From an uncultured Collinsella sp. (GTDB lineage Bacteria > Actinomycetota > Coriobacteriia > Coriobacteriales > Coriobacteriaceae), in NCBI GenBank assembly GCA_958346165.1, contig CATVQO010000001.1, forward strand, positions 1 to 36,940: a DNA stretch of 36,940 nt, written 5' to 3'. A program made the position numbers and the translations under genes. The notes below the pieces were generated by a model. The model did no database searches, had not been told where the DNA came from, and saw only the letters and a program-made list of their open reading frames with translations. Below, one piece after another: positions 1 to 6,582 of the stretch; position 1 is the stretch's first letter; each line of letters starts with the position of its first letter.

Positions 1-51
1 TCGATATCCGTTGCTGCCATACCACGTCCCATCACGTCGCGTCGGTATAAG

Positions 52-85
52 AAAAACCGCCCGGACCATGCGAGGTTCGGACGGT
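52..85 (-). terminator. Host terminator of the tRNA-Arg gene, displaced by the prophage
   Basis: Read on the minus strand this is a 12-position stem (ACCGTCCGAACC with GGTCCGGGCGGT, one wobble and one mismatch) with a TCGCAT loop, followed by five T residues. It lies just beyond the left attachment core, where the tRNA-Arg 3' end would sit before integration. It is therefore most simply the original terminator of that tRNA, now about 36.8 kb from it. The rest of positions 1 to 95 shows no gene. Confidence 0.75.
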
Positions 86-95
86 CTTACGTTCG

Positions 96-105
96 ATGGT
101 GCCCC
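96..105. other. attL: attL core of the prophage
   Basis: The ten bases ATGGTGCCCC occur here and again at 36884-36893, where they form the 3' end (CCA plus acceptor stem) of the tRNA-Arg gene. Host sequence with a tRNA-type terminator lies to the left and phage sequence to the right. A short identity core is normal for large serine recombinases, and one is encoded next to the right-hand copy. The exact crossover dinucleotide cannot be read from the sequence. Confidence 0.8.
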
Positions 106-180
106 GTCTGCCTAGATTCTAGAACCGAGATCTGCGCCGTTGGGACCGTCGTGCTGCTCAGGATACCACGGGCGGCGTAG
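106..180 (+). other. Phage half of attP; would encode the native C-terminus of the integrase in the circular phage
   Basis: Joining the right core (ending 36893) to position 106, as in the excised circle, keeps the integrase reading frame open for 24 further codons up to a TAG at 178-180. In the prophage this stretch is cut off from its gene. It also resembles the tRNA T-arm: TAGATTCTAGAACC here against TGGATTCGAACC in the tRNA. No other gene is visible here. Confidence 0.65.
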
Positions 181-187
181 CGTCATC

Positions 188-201
188 TTTTCTCGAGAAA
201 A
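188..201. repeat. Perfect 14-bp palindrome next to the late terminator
   Basis: TTTTCTCGAGAAAA is a perfect palindrome that overlaps the T-run of the leftward late terminator and lies just past the TAG that would end the integrase in the circular phage. It may be part of a convergent terminator arrangement or a protein site beside attP. Only the palindrome itself is certain. Confidence 0.5.
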
Positions 202-229
202 AAGCCCGCCCGGTATAACCCGAGCGGGC
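198..229 (-). terminator. Late/lysis operon terminator
   Basis: On the minus strand a 10-bp stem (GCCCGCTCGG with CCGGGCGGGC, one T-G wobble) and a TTATAC-like six-base loop are followed by six T residues. It lies directly after the last minus-strand gene, so it should end the leftward late transcript before attL. Confidence 0.85.
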
Positions 230-234
230 CGCGG

Positions 235-324
235 CTAGCGCCGGTTGATGCTCACGATGCAGAGCCCGATTGTCGCCACGGTGCCGCCGAAGAGCGCGCC
301 GAGCACGAATGCCAACGCGATCAT
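235..324 (-). CDS. DUF3789-like small membrane peptide (29 aa)
   Basis: This short frame encodes a 29-residue peptide that is almost one membrane helix ([20 protein letters not shown]) ending in a polar SINRR tail. Its size, GGTV motif and place at the end of a lysis cassette match the DUF3789 peptides of Firmicutes and Actinobacteria phages, whose role is unknown. It starts two bases after the amidase stop codon (TAG at 326-328), with no strong ribosome site, so coupled translation is likely. A chance frame is possible, but the family resemblance argues against it. Confidence 0.65.
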   Translation of the reverse strand: MIALAFVLGALFGGTVATIGLCIVSINRR

Positions 325-325
325 G

Positions 326-1390
326 CTAGTACGGGTTGCCGTCGGTGACACAGACCTGGAGCCGGTCGAGCGGCTCGCCGTAGAAACCGGCGTAGTCGTC
401 GCCGCCGTACGTGGAGCCGTCGTCGCACACGGTATCGAGCCATCCGGGGCGCACGGTGGTCTGCGAGCGATACCACGCCTGCTTGTACTCCTCGCCGCCC
501 GGGGTCACGTAGTACATGCGCACGCCGTCGATGGTGTGGCCGGCGATTCCGGCGCAGCCGTTGACGGTATCGTTGCGGTCGCCCTTGGAAACGTAATCGA
601 GCCAGCCGTCCTCGATTGTGTGAACCTGATACTTGAGCGTACCGCGATCAACTCGGGCGCAAAGGAGGTCGTGCTGTCGGCACGGGTATCCCGCGAAGCC
701 GTTGTCCCCGGCGCCGAAGTCGGTCACCTCGTCCAGCCAGCCGCCGCCCTTGAGGTGGAGGGAGTAGTGGACGGGGATGCGCTTGCCAGATGCCTTTGTG
801 AAGCCGCCAGATGCCGCCTGAGCGGGCTTTGCCGCGGCAGGCTTAGCGGCGGCGGAGGGGGCTGGCGCCTTGCCGCCCTTCATCGCGTCGTACCACGCCT
901 GGGCGCGCTGCATGTAATGGTCGCGCTGGGAGCCCGCAAGCTCGCCGGGGCAAGCCGTGGCGCTCCAGTAGCGGTGCGGGAACACGTTCTTGCACCACTC
1001 GGGGCGACCAAGGCCGTAGTACAGGCACAGGGCCGCCACGAGGTGCGCGCCGCTCTCGATGGCCTTCTCGTGGACCGTCCACGGGTTGCTGCCGCTGTTC
1101 GCGTGCTCGATGGAGATGGTCGTGTCGTTGCCGCGTCCGGTGCCGATTCCGTCGCCGCAGGCGTAGGCGCGGTCGGTGTCGTTGACGTGCTGCACGATGT
1201 AGCCGTTGCGGTCGACCGAGTAGTGCGCCGAGCAGCCGTTGGCGCCCCAGATGCCGTTGCACTGGCCGGCGTTGAGGTCGCCGGCCATGTGGTGGATGGT
1301 CACGCCCTTGATGCCGAACGGGCGGCCTGCGGAGAAGTTGCGCCCCAGAAGCTTGTACTCGTCCGGTTGGACGTTTGCGAAGTCTGCCAT
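326..1390 (-). CDS. Endolysin: N-acetylmuramoyl-L-alanine amidase (Amidase_2)
   Basis: A 354-residue lysin that should cut the amide bond between muramic acid and the stem peptide at the end of the lytic cycle. The N-terminal Amidase_2 domain (about residues 1-180) shows the zinc-site pieces TIHHMAG and [12 protein letters not shown]. An Ala/Pro/Lys-rich linker follows (about 190-215), then a C-terminal part with three GWLD repeats that probably binds the cell wall. The start ATG at 1390 follows AAGGAGGACTA, a strong ribosome site. No signal peptide is seen, so export should rely on the holin genes immediately upstream. Confidence 0.93.
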   Translation of the reverse strand: MADFANVQPDEYKLLGRNFSAGRPFGIKGVTIHHMAGDLNAGQCNGIWGANGCSAHYSVDRNGYIVQHVNDTDRAYACGDGIGTGRGNDTTISIEHANSGSNPWTVHEKAIESGAHLVAALCLYYGLGRPEWCKNVFPHRYWSATACPGELAGSQRDHYMQRAQAWYDAMKGGKAPAPSAAAKPAAAKPAQAASGGFTKASGKRIPVHYSLHLKGGGWLDEVTDFGAGDNGFAGYPCRQHDLLCARVDRGTLKYQVHTIEDGWLDYVSKGDRNDTVNGCAGIAGHTIDGVRMYYVTPGGEEYKQAWYRSQTTVRPGWLDTVCDDGSTYGGDDYAGFYGEPLDRLQVCVTDGNPY

Positions 1391-1695
1391 TAGTCCTCCT
1401 TGATGTCGCCGAGCGCCAGCAGGGCGTCCAGCCATTTGTCCGTGATGCCGACCGATTTGAAGGCCGCATAGGCCACCTGCACGCCGCCTACCGCGGCGAA
1501 GATGGACGTAACCCATGCCGAGGGTTCGGTCGGTACGCCGCCCGACATGGCCGTGAGGGCGCCGCATCCTGCCGAGACGGCGATGGCCGTCCAGCGGGCG
1601 ACATTGCCCGTCATCGCCTTCGTCTTGATGGCCTGCACGATGTACGGCACGACCAGCACCGTGCATACCGTGAGGCCCGCCTGGATCTCTGTCAT
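1390..1695 (-). CDS. Phage holin (101 aa)
   Basis: A small protein with two to three membrane segments: about residues 6-24 (AGLTVCTVLVVPYIVQAI), 34-52 and 62-80. The C-terminus is charged. Size, topology and position directly before the amidase, with touching ends, are those of a holin that opens the membrane for the endolysin. The family cannot be fixed by eye. Confidence 0.8.
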   Translation of the reverse strand: MTEIQAGLTVCTVLVVPYIVQAIKTKAMTGNVARWTAIAVSAGCGALTAMSGGVPTEPSAWVTSIFAAVGGVQVAYAAFKSVGITDKWLDALLALGDIKED

Positions 1696-1705
1696 TCGAT
1701 TGCTC

Positions 1706-2119
1706 CTATCTGTCGGATTCCTTGCTGTAGATCAGGTCGACGCGGTCGCAGATGTGGTCGACCTTCTCCGCCATTCCCTGGCTTCTCGCCTGGCTGTGGA
1801 CCAAATCCGCGTGGAGGACGTCATTTGACGCGACGACCGACTCCATGAGCGTTTTCATTCCTTCGATCAGGGTGTTGCTGCGCTCCATCTGGGCGGCGAT
1901 GCGCCCCTCCATCTGGGACCGCTCGCGGTCGCGCTGCGCCCTCTCGTCGACTTCGGCCTGCTTGCGCTCCTCGCGCTTCAGGTCGAGCTCGCCTTTCCGC
2001 TGGTTTTGGCGTTTGTACTCCTCGAGAAACTGTCTCCCGAAGTAGAACGCAACGAGCGTCAGGAGCACGCCTCCAAGCCAAGCCGGTCCGTAAGGCGCAA
2101 AAAGTTTGAGCACTTCCAT
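1706..2119 (-). CDS. Membrane-anchored coiled-coil protein of the lysis region (137 aa)
   Basis: The N-terminus holds one membrane segment (about residues 8-28, with PAWLGGVLLTLVAFYFG). A long charged coiled coil follows, rich in Glu, Arg, Lys and Gln. The start ATG at 2119 has a clear GGAGG site upstream. Such proteins lie between baseplate and holin genes in many siphophages and are annotated as holin-associated or haemolysin XhlA-like. A lysis-accessory role is inferred from position and topology only. Confidence 0.7.
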   Translation of the reverse strand: MEVLKLFAPYGPAWLGGVLLTLVAFYFGRQFLEEYKRQNQRKGELDLKREERKQAEVDERAQRDRERSQMEGRIAAQMERSNTLIEGMKTLMESVVASNDVLHADLVHSQARSQGMAEKVDHICDRVDLIYSKESDR

Positions 2120-2139
2120 CCTGAGCGCCCTCCTTCCGC

Positions 2140-2307
2140 CTATTCGGCCGTGTACTCCTCGCCGGTGATCTCCTTGTACTCGTCGGCGGTGATCCACTTG
2201 CACTCGACGGCCTTGTGTACTCGCGCCTTGCTCCAAAGAGGTCGGTCGTAGTACTTCTTGACGAGCGCGAAGTGCTTGGAGTGCCCCTCGGTCTTCTTCG
2301 TCGGCAT
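2140..2307 (-). CDS. XkdX-family protein (55 aa)
   Basis: A 55-residue protein with the XkdX pattern: an aromatic/basic first half (FALVKKYYDRPLWSKARV) and the closing ITADEYKEITGEEY motif. The family occurs next to tail fibre and baseplate genes of PBSX-like phages; its function is not known. ATG at 2307 overlaps the TAA of the previous gene. Confidence 0.85.
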   Translation of the reverse strand: MPTKKTEGHSKHFALVKKYYDRPLWSKARVHKAVECKWITADEYKEITGEEYTAE

Positions 2308-2633
2308 TACTGGTCACCTCCGACCGTCATGAGCAGGTAGTCGATGTTTGCCGTGTTCTGCTCGGTCTGCGTCGGCTGCGACGCCCGCTCGCGCATCTGG
2401 TCGAGCAGCGCCGACACGTCGAGCGTCTCGCCGCTGTCGTAGGCGGCGAGCGCCGCGGTGTAGGCGAGCTTTCGTGCCTTCCGTTCAGCGTACTCGTCAT
2501 CGTCGATAACGCCCGCGTCGTGCGCCGCGTCGGGGTCGCCGATCTGCGACAGCAGATCGCGCAGGGCGTTGACCTCGGCCATGGTGCCATCTTGAAGCTC
2601 GTTGGGGCGCGACGTGTCTTCCTCAGTGTCCAT
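2307..2633 (-). CDS. Baseplate/fibre-associated hypothetical protein (108 aa)
   Basis: An acidic, soluble 108-residue protein with a predicted helical core and the repeated alanine run YTAALAAYDSGETLD. It ends in a hydrophobic IDYLLMTVGG patch. Position before the XkdX gene is where PBSX/TP901-like phages keep small XkdW-like tail proteins; I do not recognise a precise family. An AGGAG site precedes the ATG at 2633. A candidate late-control box lies about 50 bases upstream, suggesting that the lysis block can be transcribed apart from the DGR. Confidence 0.75.
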   Translation of the reverse strand: MDTEEDTSRPNELQDGTMAEVNALRDLLSQIGDPDAAHDAGVIDDDEYAERKARKLAYTAALAAYDSGETLDVSALLDQMRERASQPTQTEQNTANIDYLLMTVGGDQ

Positions 2634-2670
2634 GCGGACTCCTCTCTTGTCGGGGAATGTGCCGCCATCG

Positions 2671-2689
2671 TATTAGCGCCGTGAGATTG
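2671..2689 (-). promoter_or_regulatory. Candidate late-control box, copy 1
   Basis: On the minus strand AATCTCAC, five bases, then TAATAC (a fair -10 hexamer). The same layout appears at 17705-17723 and 22386-22404, each time in a rare gap upstream of a minus-strand block. No TTGACA-like -35 is visible, so an activator-dependent promoter is a reasonable guess. The -10 hexamer lies 37 bases before the ATG at 2633. Confidence 0.4.
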
Positions 2690-2717
2690 CCGAGCTGCTT
2701 TGATGGGCGCAAAGGAA

Positions 2718-2741
2718 GAAGGCGCGCCGCAGCACGCCTTC
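2718..2741 (-). terminator. Weak terminator after the reverse transcriptase
   Basis: GAAGGCG and CGCCTTC form a 7-bp stem around a 10-base loop, followed by TTCCTTTG rather than a clean T-run. It sits just after the RT stop codon and could be a weak terminator for the DGR transcript. Confidence 0.4.
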
Positions 2742-2751
2742 GATGCTTCTG

Positions 2752-3987
2752 TTATTTCGCAGCCGCTTCGCTTAGGCCGCTGCTTTGAGTTGCCGGTTCT
2801 CCGCTATTGCGAGGGCTTGCTTCCGCTTGAATCGTCCCTCTGGTTGGCCTGCATTGAGCACCCCCCCCCTGCGCGAGATCTCCGAACAGGCTGCGGTACA
2901 GCGCGTCCATGGCCCGCACGCTGCGGTGCGCGTCCAGCCGTTTCATGCCGCCGCGCCAGCTCTGGTAGCTCTGCTCCACCTGCTCGGGGGTCATGACGCC
3001 ATCGGCGACCATGCGGGCCATCTTCTTGAGCTTGCGGCGCTCCCGCGTTATGGAGTCTCGGCACGGCTTCACGACTATGCAGCCCGTCTCCGTGTAGAAG
3101 ATGCGCTTCTTCAGCCACGTGAAGCCGCGCGACAGCTTCACCATGCGGGTCTTGCGCGGGTTCAGCTCTATGCCCAGCTCGGCGCACTTGCGCCCTATCA
3201 GCAGCAGGCACACCTGCAGGTACTCCTTGCTCTCGTGTATGAGGTAGAAGTCGTCCATGTACCGCCCGTACGCCTCGGGGCGCAGCATCTCGGTCACGTA
3301 GTGGTCGATGCGGTTGGGGTGTGCCACCGCGCATATCTGGTTCGGCTCGCTGCCCAGCCCCAGGCCCACATCGCCCTGCGCGTCTATCAGGCGGTGCTCC
3401 AAGGCGACCACGCGCGGATCTAGCAGCGCGGAGGCCACCTGGTCTTTGACGGGTTGGTGCGCTATGCGCGCGAAGTAGTCGGAGAAGTCGCCCAGGAGGA
3501 TGTAGCCCTCGCGGCCGTGCCGCCTCCAGTGGTCGGCCAGGTGGCGCTTGAGCAGCTTCAGGGCGTAGTCGGTGCCGCGCCCCTTTATGTTCGCGGAGTT
3601 CGCGGCTATGAGGGTGGGCACGATCGCGGGCACGAGCGCGTTCTGCGACAGCGACTTCTGCACCACGCGCTCGGGGAAGTGCACGGCGCTGATATGCCTC
3701 AGCTTGCCGCGCTCCCATAGGTCGAACCGTATGAAGCCCCGGCATATGTCGCGGCCCTCCAAAAGGTCGCGGCGGGACAGGACGGCGTTGCGCAGGTAGC
3801 TTCTCATGTACCTCTGCGTGGACGACTTCCACATGACGCCCCGCGCGGCCTGCTTTCAAGCCTTGCACAGGCTGTTGAGGTCGGCCACGGTCTCAAGCGT
3901 GCACGCCTTGACGCGCTCGGCCTTTGCCTTGGCCCGCTTCTCCTCGCGGCGCTTGCGGCGTGCGGCCCTTCTTTGCTCTGAGTTCAT
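2752..3987 (-). pseudogene. DGR reverse transcriptase, reading frame interrupted by one TGA
   Basis: This encodes the error-prone RT of the DGR, which copies the TR RNA into mutated cDNA. Counting from the internal ATG at 3834, motif A is LLGDFSDYF (Asp116) and the catalytic box is YMDD at 192-195. Before that box stands GLGLGSEPNQICA, in place of the SQ-type motif common in DGR RTs. A basic first segment begins at the ATG at 3987 (MNSEQRRAARRKRREEKRAK) and runs in the same frame, but a TGA at 3856-3858 stops it after 43 codons. All catalytic motifs lie downstream, so re-initiation at 3834 could still yield an active, N-truncated enzyme. A nine-G tract at 2861-2869 sets the C-terminal frame. 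Identity as an RT is certain; activity is not. Confidence 0.85.
2861..2869 (-). repeat. Nine-G tract in the reverse transcriptase gene
   Basis: Nine consecutive G residues on the coding strand lie about 110 bases before the RT stop. As written the frame ends ..QTSSGLSEAAAK-like at 2752. With eight G the frame would instead read VLNAGQPEGRFKRKQALAIA, continue ENRQLKAAA, and stop at 2772. Both tails are open, so a length change by slippage swaps the C-terminus rather than truncating the enzyme. Confidence 0.75.
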
Positions 3988-4204
3988 AGAGAGCACCCCG
4001 CACGGCTTGCAATGTGGCTCTGACAGCCGCTTGAGGTATGGCCATGAAACGCGGCGAAGCCACGGAGCGCCGCGCCATGCAAGCAGCGTCCGGCCACCCT
4101 CGCGGGGTGCGTATTTACGGGCGCATGCCCGATGGTCGCGCCTTCCTTCCTCTCCGCGCTCTGCTTTCGGCCCTGGGGCCTACTCGGTCTGGCAGTAAGG
4201 GAAT

Positions 4205-4327
4205 CCGGGGCGGGGGCGAACCCAGACGTTCGTCGCCGAATTGTAGTTGGCATTGCCGTTGTTGTTGACGCAGCACACGTTGGACGAGGAGCCACCCATG
4301 ACGGAACGCAACCACCAATTGTACCGA
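4205..4327 (-). repeat. TR: DGR template repeat (TR)
   Basis: A 123-bp non-coding copy of the 3' end of the target gene (4943-5065), in the same orientation, between avd and the RT gene. In the coding sense TR has 22 adenines. Ten of them are replaced in VR, and no other base differs. The TR codons are rich in AAC/AAT, which give the widest amino-acid choice when adenines mutate. The G/C-rich end (GTCTGGGTTCGCCCCCGCCC, then CGG) is unchanged and is the likely initiation-of-mutagenic-homology segment. The TR transcript should be the RT template. Confidence 0.97.
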
Positions 4328-4351
4328 TAAACAAGGCGCGACCGCTGCCCA

Positions 4352-4822
4352 TTATAGCGAACGCAGGCGCTCTAGCTCGGCCTCGGCCTCGGCTATGCGC
4401 TCCTCGGTGGACTTCTTGCCCGTCACGCGCACGTTCTTGCGTGCGCCCTTCAGCAGCTTGATCTCCTCCTCGACCATTCCCGCCAGCTCCTCGAAGCGGT
4501 TGGCGTTCACGGGCAGGCCGATATCCATGAGGCACTGCATGTCCAGCATCAGCTGCTCGCAGTCAGCTATGGCCAGCGTCAGGTAGCGTTTCCTCTCCAG
4601 CGCGTTGAACGAGGTGTTGGGGTAGAAGCAGTCGGCGCGGTTGACGTTGTACACGATGCTGCGCGCCGTCTCCACGGTCGGCACCGCGTTCAGCAGCCTG
4701 TAGGCCTTGGGCACTACTGAGGAGGACGCCATCAGCTTGTTGACCTCCACGCGGATGGCGATGGCCTGTGTGAAGAACTTGTACTCGGACACCTCGCGGT
4801 TGCGCTGGTAGACGCCGCTCAC
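4352..4822 (-). CDS. avd: DGR accessory variability determinant (Avd)
   Basis: A 156-residue, largely helical, basic protein. It resembles Avd, the four-helix-bundle partner of DGR RTs (related to 23S intervening-sequence proteins) that forms a pentamer and binds RT and TR RNA. Typical pieces are EYKFFTQAIAIRVEVNKL in helix 1 and YLTLAIADCEQLMLDMQCL in the middle, followed by the late IKLLKGARKNVRV segment. A charged tail of about 25 residues follows. The start is taken as GTG at 4822 because AGGAGG stands five bases upstream. It lies between the target gene and TR, the classical place for avd. Confidence 0.88.
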   Translation of the reverse strand: MSGVYQRNREVSEYKFFTQAIAIRVEVNKLMASSSVVPKAYRLLNAVPTVETARSIVYNVNRADCFYPNTSFNALERKRYLTLAIADCEQLMLDMQCLMDIGLPVNANRFEELAGMVEEEIKLLKGARKNVRVTGKKSTEERIAEAEAELERLRSL

Positions 4823-4847
4823 GTGCACCTCCTGGGGAAACTGGCGG

Positions 4848-4870
4848 AAAAAACGGCCCGCTTCGCGGGC
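4848..4870 (-). terminator. Terminator between DGR target gene and avd
   Basis: On the minus strand GCCCGC-GAA-GCGGGC then CG and six T residues form a good intrinsic terminator. It lies after the target gene and just before the avd ribosome site, so it should reduce read-through from the abundant tail transcript into avd, TR and RT. Confidence 0.75.
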
Positions 4871-4873
4871 AGG

Positions 4874-4898
4874 AGGCGACCGCGCAAGGCGGTCGCCT
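4874..4898. repeat. Inverted repeat downstream of VR (possible DGR hairpin/cruciform)
   Basis: A perfect 10-bp stem with a five-base loop (AGGCGACCGC ... GCGGTCGCCT) lies 45 bases past the end of VR. In the Bordetella phage DGR a hairpin just downstream of VR promotes target recognition. This one could play that part, although it lies further away. It may instead only help the adjacent terminator. Confidence 0.55.
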
Positions 4899-4926
4899 AA
4901 AAGCAGAGTATAGAGCACTCGGCTGG

Positions 4927-5835
4927 CTAGCCGACGAGGAGGCCGGGGCGGGGGCGAACCCAGACGTTCGCCGCCGAATGGTAGTAGGCATGGCCGGTGG
5001 TGGTGACGCAGCACACGTGGGACGAGGAGCCACCCATGACGGAACGCAACCACCAAGCGTACCGACTTCCGTTGATTCGGTGCGCGGTGTCGCGGAACAG
5101 GTCCCACTGGCAGTCGAAGCCCACGCTGTAGCCCTTCGTCCCCCACACGGGGCAGCCGTACACCTCCATCTCGGACAGCGAGAACACCTTGCCGATATCC
5201 TGCCAGCTCCACGAGTTGGAGTCGTTGAGCGCGCCGCTGGCGCTGTAACGCTCCTCAAGCAGGACGCGCTGGGTCAGCAGGTACTTGGTCAGCCCCTCGG
5301 GCAGGCACGCCTCGAAGGCCGTCTCCCACGCCTTGAGGTTGCTGTTGGGGTAGGGGCATTTCTGGTCGGCGGTGCCCTGGTTCGTGTTGGTCGTGTTCCA
5401 CATCAGGAAGCTGTCGTTGGCAACGCCGGTCACGGTCTTGGCCACGGCGATGGGCGCGGAGGCCACGAAGGCGATGTGGTGGCCTTTGCTGTTGTCGCCG
5501 CAGTAAAGGTACGGGTCGATGTGCGCCAGCAGGAAGCGCACGGACTGCTGGGCGGCGACGGCGGATGCGCTCACGAGGGGCACGTCCAGGTAGTCGCCCA
5601 CGCGCAGGCCTGCGAAGTTCGCGGCGGCGATGCGCTTATGCAGCGCGTCGTACACGCTGCCGCTGCCGATCTCTCCCGCCAGGATGGTGGCGATGTTCTG
5701 CCCGCCGTACTTGCCGATTTGGCCCTGGCGGTTGTACTCGGCGTTGTTGAGCGCCGTCTGCGCGTTGCTGCGCGCGGTATCGTCGATGACGTTGAGCGGC
5801 TGGCCGCCTACGACCAGCGTCTTTGCATTTGCCAT
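4927..5835 (-). CDS. DGR target: variable tail-tip protein with C-type-lectin-like (DUF6273-like) C-terminus
   Basis: A 302-residue protein directly downstream of the baseplate genes, so very likely the phage receptor-binding tip. The N-terminus looks like a structural attachment segment. Residues from about 85 onward resemble the DUF6273/formylglycine-type C-lectin fold used by DGR proteins, with GCPVWG and WWLRSVMGG typical of it. The VR covers the last part. Residues 260, 273, 278, 279, 280, 282, 284, 286 and 288 differ from the template-encoded protein, where they are eight Asn and one Thr. Scaffold residues such as WWLRS and NVWVRPRPG are unchanged. ATG at 5835 follows a TAAGGAGG-type site. 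The BppU gene overlaps nearly end to end upstream. Confidence 0.93.
   Translation of the reverse strand: MANAKTLVVGGQPLNVIDDTARSNAQTALNNAEYNRQGQIGKYGGQNIATILAGEIGSGSVYDALHKRIAAANFAGLRVGDYLDVPLVSASAVAAQQSVRFLLAHIDPYLYCGDNSKGHHIAFVASAPIAVAKTVTGVANDSFLMWNTTNTNQGTADQKCPYPNSNLKAWETAFEACLPEGLTKYLLTQRVLLEERYSASGALNDSNSWSWQDIGKVFSLSEMEVYGCPVWGTKGYSVGFDCQWDLFRDTAHRINGSRYAWWLRSVMGGSSSHVCCVTTTGHAYYHSAANVWVRPRPGLLVG
4943..5065 (-). repeat. VR: DGR variable repeat (VR)
   Basis: 123 bp at the 3' end of the target gene, same length as TR and 113 of 123 identical. All ten differences fall on TR adenines (coding sense). The changes are AAT to GCT, AAC to CAC, three AAC to ACC, AAT to CAT twice, AAC to TAC and ACG to GCG. 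This is direct evidence of past mutagenic retrohoming. Confidence 0.97.
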
Positions 5836-5844
5836 TTATCCTCC

Positions 5845-6582
5845 TTAGGAAAGGGTTACCGTGCTGCCCGATACCGAGCACGTGCTGCCGAACGTCACCG
5901 TGTCCCCGGATACCGACGCCTTGCCGGCAGGGCAGTAGACCGTGCCGTCCATGTAGATGAACTTGTCTGTCGCGTCGGCGAGCATCGTCGCGAGCTTGCC
6001 GTTCTGGCGGCGCAGCTCGGCGATGTCGGACTCGCCGGCGGCGCCCTGCGCCGCCGCGTTCGCGATCTGCAATGCCGCGCTTGCCGCCGCATCGGCCCTC
6101 GACGCCGCACCGCTAGCGGCGGATGCCGCATCGAACGCGGATTGACCGAGCCGAGATAGCTCAGTGCTCCACTTCCTATAGAGCTCGTCGAGCTCCTGGT
6201 CGTAGCTGACGGCAGGCCCTGTTGTCCCGTCCACATTTCCCAGGATGACGAGCGCGAAGTCCTCGGTCGTCTCGGAGGCCCCGTTGGCGCTGTAGAACTC
6301 GAAGTATGCCAGCCTGCACCTGCCGGTGCCGTTGACGGCCTCCGGCGCCAGCGTGGCGCTCACCGATACCGTGCCGACGGTGGCGGCACAGCGAGCCCAC
6401 GTGCCGTCGGAATGGAGCACGCACAGGCGCGCTGACTGGTAGGTCGGCGTGTAGGCGGCGCCGTCCGTGGTGAGTGTCGCGGTCACCCGCTGGGTCTGGG
6501 TCTCGCCCCGACGCACGGTGACGCGCTGCGGGACGGTGCCCGGGCGCTTGCGCATGTCGAGTGATATGGCGTGGTTGATCAT
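5845..6582 (-). CDS. Baseplate upper protein, BppU N-terminal family
   Basis: A 245-residue protein. The first 120 residues have the beta-rich BppU_N/DUF2479 pattern (RRGETQTQRVTATLTTDG near the start, then the AYFEFYSANG region), known from lactococcal phage baseplates. A helical Ala-rich stretch (about 140-190, SAFDAASAASGAASRADAAA) and a small beta C-terminus follow. It probably joins the receptor-binding DGR protein, encoded next, to the tail tip. Confidence 0.82.
   Translation of the reverse strand: MINHAISLDMRKRPGTVPQRVTVRRGETQTQRVTATLTTDGAAYTPTYQSARLCVLHSDGTWARCAATVGTVSVSATLAPEAVNGTGRCRLAYFEFYSANGASETTEDFALVILGNVDGTTGPAVSYDQELDELYRKWSTELSRLGQSAFDAASAASGAASRADAAASAALQIANAAAQGAAGESDIAELRRQNGKLATMLADATDKFIYMDGTVYCPAGKASVSGDTVTFGSTCSVSGSTVTLS

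Noticed and set aside
96..185. A second tRNA-like gene at the left end on the minus strand, because of a GGTTC piece and a CCA
   Set aside because: Anticodon arm and acceptor stem cannot be completed. The likeness is explained by attP similarity to the tRNA T-arm, and the stretch is open as the integrase C-terminus in the circular phage.
2752..3987. Group II intron or retron reverse transcriptase
   Set aside because: No intron RNA ends, maturase domain or msr-msd structure is seen, whereas a TR/VR pair and an Avd gene are directly linked.
4115..4535. Short open frames across the template repeat
   Set aside because: They are frames within the non-coding TR and its spacer or run into avd out of frame. 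They lack ribosome sites, and TR is expected to act as RNA.
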